IMG/VR virus record: IMGVR_UViG_3300031758_011105
Location: 1 to 20,926 of that record
DNA from: a virus
Length of the DNA stretch: 20,926 nucleotides
Reading direction: 5' to 3' (one strand)
The notes below the pieces were generated by a model that was not told where the DNA came from, searched no databases, and worked only from the letters and a program-made list of their open reading frames with translations. Shown here one piece after another: positions 8,930 through 15,088 of the stretch. The number at the start of each line of letters is the position of its first letter. Position 1 is the first letter of the stretch. The translations under genes and the position numbers were made by a program.

Positions 8930-9198
8930 TGATTTATAGAGAGGTTGAGAATATCGATTATGTGATTAGGACTTTTGACGAATCTATCGATCCTATCAAT
9001 CTCCAATGGCACCGCGATGATGAGGATCGAATGGTAGTCTCAATTCAACCTACTGACTGGAAGATACAGTTAGAGAATAGGTTACCTCAAAGCTTGAATT
9101 CAGCAGTCTTTATTGCTAGGGGAGAGTGGCATCGAGTGATAAAAGGAACAGGCGAATTAAAAGTAAAAATAGTAAAGAGTTATGAATTCGATAAATGA
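8929..9198 (+). CDS. Small cupin-like phage protein
   Basis: An 89-residue protein if the ATG at 8929 is used; a GTG one codon upstream (8926) is in frame, but the TGATG overlap with the previous stop favours 8929. It contains WHRDDEDRMV near residue 27 and FIARGEWHRVIKGTGELKVK near the end. This histidine spacing and the all-beta character resemble small cupin-like proteins found in T4-like marine phages. The core GD/PG loop of classical cupins is weak, so enzyme activity is doubtful. It overlaps the next gene by 17 nt in a different frame, indicating translational coupling. Confidence 0.6.
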   Translation: MIYREVENIDYVIRTFDESIDPINLQWHRDDEDRMVVSIQPTDWKIQLENRLPQSLNSAVFIARGEWHRVIKGTGELKVKIVKSYEFDK

Positions 9199-9592
9199 AA
9201 CGATAGAGAAGCACGGAAATAAGGCAAAGCAAACAATGGACAAGTTTTCTGAATTCGCAGACACTAGAGAAGCGGGAGCGGAAAAAATCGTAGATAACGC
9301 TAAGAGAAAAGGAGGACTTGCAATGTTAACCTGGCACCATTTCAATGTAAAGCTTCCTTATTACAAGAGAGCGGCAGCCGGTAAGTTTGATTTAGTTGAG
9401 GCCAAAAAAGAATTTAAGAAAACTTACGACAAAATATCTACTTCCATGTCTCAAATAGATTTTCAGACTGAGATGGGAAGATTAGAAGTATTGGGAGAAC
9501 TTATCATAAAGGAGGAAAGTTTGCCTAAAAAGATGAACGAGTCACAAGTCTTGTCTTACTCTCAATTCATAAATAAAAAGAAAAATAATTAA
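9182..9592 (+). CDS. Small Lys-rich phage protein with a C-terminal targeting-like motif
   Basis: A 136-residue, basic, largely helical protein of unrecognised family. The ATG at 9182 lies inside the previous gene; the next in-frame Met is at residue 19. Near the N-terminus is MDKFSEFADTREAG, and the C-terminus reads NESQVLSYSQFINKKK. The SYSQF(I/L) core is the same as at the N-terminus of the protein starting at 8363. Here it sits at the wrong end for a classical capsid-targeting peptide, preceded by the protease-like site MNE-S. The charge and size fit a prohead core or internal protein, by inference only. Confidence 0.6.
   Translation: MNSINETIEKHGNKAKQTMDKFSEFADTREAGAEKIVDNAKRKGGLAMLTWHHFNVKLPYYKRAAAGKFDLVEAKKEFKKTYDKISTSMSQIDFQTEMGRLEVLGELIIKEESLPKKMNESQVLSYSQFINKKKNN
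9568..9575 (+). promoter_or_regulatory. Late-promoter-like box CATAAATA
   Basis: CATAAATA matches the T4 late box at 7 of 8 positions and ends 22 nt before the ATG at 9598. It lies within the last codons of the preceding gene. Confidence 0.33.
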
Positions 9593-9597
9593 AAAGT

Positions 9598-10077
9598 ATG
9601 GACAAGAATAATTCCATTTTTACTTTTAATCAGTGGCTCAATGAAAGCAAAAAGAGCAAACCTCATCCTGCCCAATATAAAGCTCCGAAGGGGAGTACGC
9701 GTGCCAAGAAACTAGACAAAGCACAAGATCTACTTAAGTCTGGTAACAAAGAAGAAGCATATAGACTTAGGGATGAAATGGAAAAGGCTGAGCGTGAAAA
9801 ACCTGGCTTTAAAAACACTCCACGTAAGGATTCCAAAGTCAATGAGGCTAAAAAATCAAACACGTTAAGCAAGGAGACCTTAGCTAAGATTAGAGCAGTC
9901 GCTACCAAGAAAGGCTATTCTTTTTCTGACTTGAAAAGAGAATACATTAAAGGACTGGGTGCGTACTATTCTTCAGGATCTAGGAAAGGAATGACTTCTC
10001 ATCAATGGGCAATGGCTAGGGTAAATGCAGCAAGTCCAAGCAAGTCTTGGGCAAAGGTTAGATCAACTAAAAAGTAA
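9598..10077 (+). CDS. Basic phage protein: capsid-targeting-like N-terminus and DUF5824-type domain
   Basis: A 159-residue, strongly basic protein. Residues 7-17 (IFTFNQWLNES) resemble T4 capsid-targeting peptides, with a candidate prohead-protease site LNE-S at 14-17 and a second, VNE-A, at 81-84. Cutting at both would release a short peptide and a Lys-rich linker and leave residues 84-159. That remaining part (AVATKKGYSFSDLKREYIKG, then SSGSRKGMTSHQWAMARVNA) looks like the DUF5824-type domain seen in T4-like phages; I recall the family name from memory and it should be checked. It is a plausible DNA-binding or internal head protein. It starts 5 nt after the previous stop and ends 6 nt before the tail-tube-like gene. 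Confidence 0.65.
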   Translation: MDKNNSIFTFNQWLNESKKSKPHPAQYKAPKGSTRAKKLDKAQDLLKSGNKEEAYRLRDEMEKAEREKPGFKNTPRKDSKVNEAKKSNTLSKETLAKIRAVATKKGYSFSDLKREYIKGLGAYYSSGSRKGMTSHQWAMARVNAASPSKSWAKVRSTKK

Positions 10078-10083
10078 TAGAAA

Positions 10084-10632
10084 ATGTTATTAAATGTAAG
10101 ACAAAACGGTTTCATATTCAACTTTCCTCCAGACTATTTCACTGAGGAAGTAAAGGAAAAATACAAGAAGTACTATCAAAGCCTCATATTGCCATATGAT
10201 TCGATTAGTGATTTCATGTCTGCAACAATCCAGAGCATAGACTTTCCGGGATGGAACATGGACCTTGCTTCTCAGACTAGGATCTTGGGTAAGAAACAAG
10301 AATACAAGAATGCAACTCAAGTAGTAGACCTATTCACCAAGGAGTTCACCATTACTTTTAAGATGACCGATGCATACTTGAACTATTTCATCTTTTTTGA
10401 AAACAGTCTAAAGTTTCTAGATTTTAGTAACCCTCAACAGACTTACGATCCGATGAGACTCTCCTTATTGGACAATGAAGGATATTTAGTGTGCTCTATC
10501 ATCTTTAAGAGACCTATCCTAAAGGGAGTCGATGGGTTCAAGTTATCGTACAGTTCAAGCACACCAGACTTTAAAACATTTAATGCTAAATTTAGCTACT
10601 TTGATTTTGACATAGAATTAGATTTTAACTAA
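10084..10632 (+). CDS. Tail-tube-like / baseplate tube protein
   Basis: A 182-residue protein. The order of elements resembles the tail-tube family (T4 gp19 and the gp54/gp48 tube-initiator fold): an early strand ending ATIQSIDFPGWNMD, a TKEFTITFKMTDAYLNYFIF strand-helix unit, then LSLLDNEGYLVCSIIFKRP, GVDGFKLSYSSSTPDFKTF and a final strand FSYFDFDIELDF. Its length is close to that of gp19 (about 163 residues). This is a fold-level guess by eye. It is the last structural gene before the metabolic cassette; a 45-nt gap with a small inverted repeat follows. The leader is A-rich with no Shine-Dalgarno. Confidence 0.5.
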   Translation: MLLNVRQNGFIFNFPPDYFTEEVKEKYKKYYQSLILPYDSISDFMSATIQSIDFPGWNMDLASQTRILGKKQEYKNATQVVDLFTKEFTITFKMTDAYLNYFIFFENSLKFLDFSNPQQTYDPMRLSLLDNEGYLVCSIIFKRPILKGVDGFKLSYSSSTPDFKTFNAKFSYFDFDIELDFN

Positions 10633-10646
10633 GAACTATTCTTTCT

Positions 10647-10668
10647 GTTTGTAGTAAAACATACAAAC
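10647..10668 (+). terminator. Perfect 7-bp inverted repeat in the gap before the sulfation cassette
   Basis: GTTTGTA and TACAAAC flank an 8-nt loop (GTAAAACA) and are followed by TATTTTCTA. It lies between the tail-tube-like stop (10632) and the APS kinase-like ATG (10678). The stem is A/T-rich with two G-C pairs and the T run is short, so it is a weak terminator at best. An operator or a leader hairpin controlling the cassette is equally possible. Confidence 0.35.
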
Positions 10669-10677
10669 TATTTTCTA

Positions 10678-11115
10678 ATGATAATTCATTTTATAGGTCA
10701 GCCTGGTGCTGGAAAGTCTACCCTTGCGGCAGAGATCGCAAAAATCGTTCCTAATCCCATGATAATCGATGGAGATGAGATGCGAGAAATATTCAAAAAT
10801 AAGGATTATAGCCAAGAGGGACGTCGTCGAAACCTTACTAATGCTTACAATATCGCTAGATTCTTGGACGCTAAGGGGTTTACTCCTATTCTTGCACTAG
10901 TTAGCCCTTATCTAGATCTTAGAGAAGAGCTAAAGGAATCTGCAGAAACAGTTGAGATATTCTTACAAACGAGCGACATTAGAGGAAGAGAAAACTTTTT
11001 CGTCAGCGATTATGAAGAACCTGTGAATGATTACCTTCCAATTGATACTAAGGCAAGCGAGTTAGACTGCCTACGAATCATTAAGGCTCACCTAATATTG
11101 AGAGGATGCATCTAG
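10678..11115 (+). CDS. cysC: Adenylylsulfate (APS) kinase-like protein
   Basis: APS kinase phosphorylates APS with ATP to give PAPS, the sulfuryl donor. The 145-residue protein has the P-loop GQPGAGKST at residues 7-15, the family motif DGDEMREIF at 31-39 (compare DGDxxRxxL), a helix with GRRRNLTNAYNIARFL matching the APS-binding region, and ALVSPYLDLREEL matching the SPYxxxR segment. A YEEPVNDYLPIDT stretch near the end matches the family's YExPxxPxxxIDT. It is shorter than typical APS kinases (about 200 residues), mainly in the C-terminal half, so the lid may be reduced. It opens the cassette and overlaps the next gene by 10 nt. APS kinase family membership is likely; activity is inferred. 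Confidence 0.8.
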   Translation: MIIHFIGQPGAGKSTLAAEIAKIVPNPMIIDGDEMREIFKNKDYSQEGRRRNLTNAYNIARFLDAKGFTPILALVSPYLDLREELKESAETVEIFLQTSDIRGRENFFVSDYEEPVNDYLPIDTKASELDCLRIIKAHLILRGCI

Positions 11116-11549
11116 TCAAGATACGATATAATCATGATGCTGGTGATTCAGGCCTCTTTTGGCGAGTCATCATAAACGGTGTTGAACACCTAGCTAGCGA
11201 TCTTGAGATTCATGGAGCGGCGTACACCACTCAGGATGAAGTCGAGGGAGTCGGAAAGAAGTATCACATCACGTGTGAGGTTGATTCCATTCACTGGGAC
11301 AAAAACAAGATAGTTCTGGTTCGAGAAAAGAATAGAGTCTCTAAACTTAGACACATCTTAAAATCAATAACTTACCGTTTCTATTCCTCTACGATAACTT
11401 CGTTAATCGCCGCATTTCTTACCGGGAGCATCACGATAGGTTTTTCGATAGGGACAGCTGATTTCTTTATCAAGATATTTACATACTACATACACGAAAG
11501 GATTTGGTACAAGATACCATTTGGACTAGAAAAAATAAAGAAAAAATGA
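11106..11549 (+). CDS. Two-part protein with a C-terminal DUF2061-type membrane domain
   Basis: A 147-residue protein. Residues ~1-72 are a small soluble beta domain (HLVKIRYNHDAGDSGLFWRV, then KKYHITCEVDSIHW) of a type found alone in other phages. Residues ~82-145 match the DUF2061 pattern: LRHILKSITYRFYSSTITS, a hydrophobic segment LIAAFLTGSITIGFSIGTAD, then IKIFTYYIHERIWYKIPFG. DUF2061 proteins are two-helix inner-membrane proteins that often adjoin sulfate-activation genes, and here the gene sits between an APS kinase and a nucleotidyltransferase. The start overlaps the previous gene by 10 nt, and the stop overlaps the next start as ATGA. It may be a membrane anchor or a sulfate/PAPS-linked factor; its biochemical role is unknown. 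Confidence 0.75.
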   Translation: MHLVKIRYNHDAGDSGLFWRVIINGVEHLASDLEIHGAAYTTQDEVEGVGKKYHITCEVDSIHWDKNKIVLVREKNRVSKLRHILKSITYRFYSSTITSLIAAFLTGSITIGFSIGTADFFIKIFTYYIHERIWYKIPFGLEKIKKK

Positions 11550-11950
11550 CGTATAACATGTTTATTGGGAGATATCAGTCTCCTCACAAGGGTCACATGA
11601 CCATCTTTAACGAATACTTAGGCAAGGGCAAGCCCATCTTAATTGCTATTCGAGATGTTGAGCCAGACGATAAAAATCCTCTCTCTGCAGCAGAAGTATC
11701 TGAGATTTGGCTGGAAATCTATAAAGGAGACCCATTAGTAAAAATCATCATCATACCTGATATTGCTAGCGTAAATTACGGAAGAGGTGTCGGATATGAG
11801 GTAAAGGAGATCCAAGTAGACTCGCAGATCGCGAACATCTCAGCAACAGAGATTCGTCGACAGATACACGCAGGTGAGACTGGATGGCACGATCTAGTGG
11901 ATCCAAAGGGACATGAAATACTTGAAAAACTACTAAAAAGCAAGAAATAA
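11546..11950 (+). CDS. HxGH-class nucleotidyltransferase
   Basis: A 134-residue member of the cytidylyltransferase-like superfamily, which transfers a nucleotidyl group from NTP. It shows GRYQSPHKGH at residues 8-17 (HxGH motif), a mid-protein DDKNPLSAAE and ISATEIR at 98-104 (the ISxTxxR phosphate-binding motif). GRxQPxHxGH proteins closest by eye are NMN adenylyltransferases. A longer frame from 11504 exists, but the ATGA overlap with the previous gene and the position of the first strand fix the start at 11546. Context with an APS kinase and sulfotransferase raises the possibility of a role in sulfate activation (ATP sulfurylase belongs to the same superfamily), but the substrate cannot be read from the sequence. 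Confidence 0.75.
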   Translation: MTYNMFIGRYQSPHKGHMTIFNEYLGKGKPILIAIRDVEPDDKNPLSAAEVSEIWLEIYKGDPLVKIIIIPDIASVNYGRGVGYEVKEIQVDSQIANISATEIRRQIHAGETGWHDLVDPKGHEILEKLLKSKK

Positions 11951-11952
11951 AA

Positions 11953-12837
11953 ATGGAAAAATACTCAATCTTTCACCTAGAAGGTGGACTCGGCAAACAC
12001 ATCGCAGCAACAGCTGTTGCAAAGTGCATCAAAAATAATCATCCGGATAGGGAGCTCATCGTAGTATGTGCGTATCCAGAAGTCTTCTTAAACCTTCCAT
12101 TCGTGGACAGAGTCTATCGAATTGGAATGACTCCATACTTTTATCAAGACTATGTTAAGGGCAAGGATACCATGATATTCAAACATGAGCCATACTTTAC
12201 GAATGAACACATACACCAGGAACTTCCGCTAGTCGAGAATTGGTGTAAGTTATATCAGTTAGACTATTCTGGAGAGACTCCTGAGCTTCTCTTCAATGTT
12301 AGACAGAGACAGTATGGATTTAGAAAATGGTCCAGAACTAAACCCATCATGGTGCTTCAAACAAACGGCGGCCCTCTCAAGGATCAGCCTTATCCCTATT
12401 CCTGGACTAGAGACATGCCGCATGACATAGCAGAGAAAATAGTTAGGACTTTTTCAAATGACTATCACATCTTACAGGTGTGTCGTCTTCCTGAACAAGC
12501 GATCGAAGGAGCTGAGGCAGTCATTGAACCTATGTCTAACATGGAATTTCTTTCAATGCTTCTCTTTTCATCAAAGAGAGTCTTGATAGATTCGTGCCTT
12601 CAGCATGCAGCTGCGGCTTTGGGAGCACCTTCTACTGTTCTTTGGGTTGGAACGAGTCCTAAGACCTTTGGTTGGTCTTTACATAACAATATAACAGCAA
12701 CACTACCTGACACAGTTAAGCTACCAGACAGTTATCTGTTTGATTACAACTTCCATGGAACCTTACATGAGTGTCCTCTACTTGACTTGAACGTGTTTGA
12801 TGAATCAGACGTATTAAACTCAATTGCCTTAACCTAA
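11953..12837 (+). CDS. GT9-like (heptosyltransferase-type) glycosyltransferase
   Basis: A 294-residue protein with the two-Rossmann layout of GT-B enzymes. The N-terminus has HLEGGLGKHIAATAVAKCI (residues 8-26), matching the GxGD/GLGxH nucleotide-side loop of ADP-heptose:LPS transferases, and a first domain up to ~160. The C-terminal half has LIDSCLQHAAAALGAPSTVL (211-230), the counterpart of the DSGPxHxAAALGxP motif, followed by LWVGTSP. The usual GxxH proton-acceptor context is less clear. The donor may be a nucleotide sugar other than ADP-heptose. It starts 2 nt after the previous stop and overlaps the next ATG by one base. The likely role is glycosylation of virion or cell-surface glycans; the acceptor is unknown. 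Confidence 0.75.
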   Translation: MEKYSIFHLEGGLGKHIAATAVAKCIKNNHPDRELIVVCAYPEVFLNLPFVDRVYRIGMTPYFYQDYVKGKDTMIFKHEPYFTNEHIHQELPLVENWCKLYQLDYSGETPELLFNVRQRQYGFRKWSRTKPIMVLQTNGGPLKDQPYPYSWTRDMPHDIAEKIVRTFSNDYHILQVCRLPEQAIEGAEAVIEPMSNMEFLSMLLFSSKRVLIDSCLQHAAAALGAPSTVLWVGTSPKTFGWSLHNNITATLPDTVKLPDSYLFDYNFHGTLHECPLLDLNVFDESDVLNSIALT

Positions 12838-13472
12838 TGGATTTTACCTATCGTCCAGTAAACATTAATGAGTACTTTGACAAGATACTCTATATCAACA
12901 TGGATAAGGACGTTTCTCGTGATCATGGCATGCTCAAGCAGTTTGAAAAGTTTGGAATCACGAACTTTCAAAGGATCGCAGGAAGTGACTTGATATCTCT
13001 ACCTCAACCGATAAGTTATCGTAATTTCATAAAGGACGATGAAAAGTACATCAAGGGCCAGCTAGGTTGTAGACAATCTCATCTCAATGCTATTCAGTAT
13101 GCTAAGAATCAAGGATATCAGCGAGTCTTAATACTTGAAGACGACGTTGAATTCCTGATCGACCCTAGTGAATTACTCACAATAAACCAGGAGATCCTTA
13201 ATGATTGGGACATGCTCTATTTCGGTGGGTTGATTGAACCCTTCTTTAGGAATCAGATAGTCTGTGCTCATGCGTATGGAGTGACTGCAAACTTATACGA
13301 CGATATCTTAGAGATGGGAGCTCATTCAGGAATGGAAATAGACAATTTCTACGCAAAGGTGATACAGCACATGAGTTACAATCATACTAACATAGGCAAG
13401 TACAGGATCAGGATAATCCAGCCTTTCAATCAAGTAATACAAAACAAAAGTTACTCATCAAACATAATATGA
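12837..13472 (+). CDS. GT25-like glycosyltransferase (LPS biosynthesis type)
   Basis: A 211-residue protein with the layout of family 25 transferases: YFDKILYINMDKDVSR near residues 13-28 (the YVINLxxRxxR-type opening), then GQLGCRQSHLNAIQYAKN (~74-91), YQRVLILEDDVEF (~95-107, with the EDD metal/nucleotide motif) and DWDMLYFGG (~123). GT25 enzymes add galactose or related sugars to lipooligosaccharides or proteins. At 211 residues it is close to the short bacterial and phage forms. The start overlaps the previous TAA as TAATG and the stop overlaps the next ATG as ATGA, so it is translated coupled to both. Sugar and acceptor are unknown. Confidence 0.8.
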   Translation: MDFTYRPVNINEYFDKILYINMDKDVSRDHGMLKQFEKFGITNFQRIAGSDLISLPQPISYRNFIKDDEKYIKGQLGCRQSHLNAIQYAKNQGYQRVLILEDDVEFLIDPSELLTINQEILNDWDMLYFGGLIEPFFRNQIVCAHAYGVTANLYDDILEMGAHSGMEIDNFYAKVIQHMSYNHTNIGKYRIRIIQPFNQVIQNKSYSSNII

Positions 13473-14284
13473 AACAGATATTCTTTCAATCGTCCCTGCC
13501 AAGAGCAGGATCAACTCTCTTACAAAACGTCCTGGGCCAGAATCCTGACTTCTATGTCACGCCCACTTCGGGAGTCCTGGAGTTAGTGTATGCGGCCAGA
13601 AACAATTACACTAATTCTCCTGAGTTTAAGGCACAGGACTCATCCCTGATGAGAGCAGGATTTACTCGATTCTGTCACGACGGGGTACATGGATTCTTCA
13701 ACGCGATCACCGACCGACCGTATGTCATGGATAAGAGTAGAGGTTGGGGAATCCACTATGGATTTCTTAATGAGTTCTATCCAGACCCCAAGATCGTCTG
13801 CATGGTCAGGGACCTTCGCGGAATCTTTGCCTCAATGGAGAAGAACTTTCGCAAGAACCAGCACATGGATTCTGGAATAGTCGATCACTCAAAGATGACT
13901 GGTACAACCACTGAGAAGAGGATTGACGTATGGGCACAGGGCCAGCCAGTAGGTCTTGCGATAGAGAGGCTCTATCAGATATTCAAGGAGGGAATCGACA
14001 AGAAGATGCTTTTTGTCAAGTACGAAGACCTGACTGAAAATCCCCAAAGGGAAATGAAAAGGATCTATCAGTACTTGGGAGTTCCTGAATTCTCTCATGA
14101 CTTTGATAACGTTGAACAGATAACCGCTGAAGACGACTCAGTATACGGTATCTATGGCGACCATAAGATTCGCACAAAGATCTCGCCACTCAAGCCCGAT
14201 TACAAGGATGTGCTTGGAGTAAACGTCTGTAACTGGATCAAGACCAATTACAAGTGGTTCTACGATGAGTTTAAGTATTATTAA
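13469..14284 (+). CDS. PAPS-dependent sulfotransferase
   Basis: A 271-residue member of the sulfotransferase family, which moves a sulfuryl group from PAPS to a hydroxyl or amine of an acceptor. The 5'-phosphosulfate loop is SSLPRAGSTLL (residues 8-18) and the 3'-phosphate motif is CMVRDLRGIFASM (~111-123). A downstream VKYEDLTENPQREMKRIYQY (~180-200) is the family's usual (Y/R)YEDLxxxP segment. Length is typical of bacterial carbohydrate or protein sulfotransferases. It is the last gene of the cassette and interlocks stops with the opposing gene. Its base composition stands out: rows from 13501 to 13980 hold 45-53% G+C against 35-38% in sampled neighbouring rows, suggesting recent or separate acquisition. 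Family call is secure; the acceptor is unknown. Confidence 0.88.
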   Translation: MKQIFFQSSLPRAGSTLLQNVLGQNPDFYVTPTSGVLELVYAARNNYTNSPEFKAQDSSLMRAGFTRFCHDGVHGFFNAITDRPYVMDKSRGWGIHYGFLNEFYPDPKIVCMVRDLRGIFASMEKNFRKNQHMDSGIVDHSKMTGTTTEKRIDVWAQGQPVGLAIERLYQIFKEGIDKKMLFVKYEDLTENPQREMKRIYQYLGVPEFSHDFDNVEQITAEDDSVYGIYGDHKIRTKISPLKPDYKDVLGVNVCNWIKTNYKWFYDEFKYY

Positions 14285-14592
14285 CTGATGGTAGCAGAGT
14301 ACAGTTCCTGAATCAGGCTTTCCAAGATACTCGTGTCGATCTGGTCAAAGTCAATAGTAAAGGTTCTCTTTTCTTCTTGCGATTCTGACTGAGACAAGTA
14401 CATTACCTTTGCTTCATTGAATACGTGAATCACGTGATAGTCTGATTCAAGCACATCGCTAGGACGTAGGCTCTTTATGTGATCTACAAAAGGAGTTAGT
14501 GTAGTTAGAGTAGAGGAACTTATTTTTAAGTTAAGCTCACTTCCGATGATTTGAGTCTCACCGTATCCGAAAATGTGAATAGTATTAAACAT
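14281..14592 (-). CDS. Small protein of unknown function
   Basis: A 103-residue soluble protein (MFNTIHIFGYGETQIIGSEL at the start), mixed alpha/beta by appearance and acidic in the C-terminal half, with no motif I recognise. It is the last gene of the - strand block, downstream of the fibres, and interlocks its TAA with the sulfotransferase stop. It may be a fibre-associated or assembly protein by position only. Confidence 0.6.
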   Translation of the reverse strand: MFNTIHIFGYGETQIIGSELNLKISSSTLTTLTPFVDHIKSLRPSDVLESDYHVIHVFNEAKVMYLSQSESQEEKRTFTIDFDQIDTSILESLIQELYSATIS

Positions 14593-14607
14593 GTTTTTAT
14601 ATTTTTA

Positions 14608-15072
14608 TTAGACAGTAGTTTCTTGTTGTCTAGCTAACTTATCAACGTTATTAAAGAAATCCGTCACAGTTCCCTCAAAACCATCCCCAATCGTATTAAA
14701 GGTCACCTTATTCCAATTAGAATTGTTTCCCCTAAGATTAGGACTGCTTTGAACTTTTTCCAGAGTCTTCGGTAATCTAAAAGTCACAGTGGTTGGAGTA
14801 AAATAAATGGAACCTAGAGTAGGAGAGACCTGTTCAGTCTTTGAAGATACGTATTGCTGAAGGGAAGAATACACTTCTGCAAAACCTAACTCATCATACT
14901 GCATTTCTGATATTGAGATATCAGTCGTTAAATTAACGTCGTCAATAATCACATATTTTAATCGACCCGAGTAGGTGGTCGCAGGTTCTGGTTTAGGCTC
15001 AGCTTTAGGTTGAGCTTTTTTACTTTGAGTATTAAAAGCTATTATGTTTAAACAGTCAAATTTTATCGCCAT
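14608..15072 (-). CDS. Small protein of unknown function with Pro/Lys linker
   Basis: A 154-residue protein. Residues ~18-31 are a low-complexity KAQPKAEPKPEPA linker between a short hydrophobic N-terminus (FDCLNIIAFN) and a beta-rich body (YSGRLKYVIIDDVNL, then GSIYFTPTTVTFRLP). No family is recognised. It sits 16 nt downstream of a fibre gene and 15 nt upstream of the 103-residue gene. The layout suggests an N-terminal anchor peptide joined to a folded domain, possibly a minor fibre or neck component. Confidence 0.6.
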   Translation of the reverse strand: MAIKFDCLNIIAFNTQSKKAQPKAEPKPEPATTYSGRLKYVIIDDVNLTTDISISEMQYDELGFAEVYSSLQQYVSSKTEQVSPTLGSIYFTPTTVTFRLPKTLEKVQSSPNLRGNNSNWNKVTFNTIGDGFEGTVTDFFNNVDKLARQQETTV

Positions 15073-15088
15073 TTCTTTTTCTCTATTT

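Noticed and set aside
11504-11545. Longer N-terminus for the nucleotidyltransferase
   Set aside because: The extra 14 codons lie inside the DUF2061-type coding region and add nothing to the fold; the ATGA overlap and the start of the first strand indicate 11546.
13689-13880. 63-codon + strand frame inside the sulfotransferase gene
   Set aside because: Out-of-frame shadow produced by the higher G+C of this gene; the sulfotransferase motifs are in the other frame.
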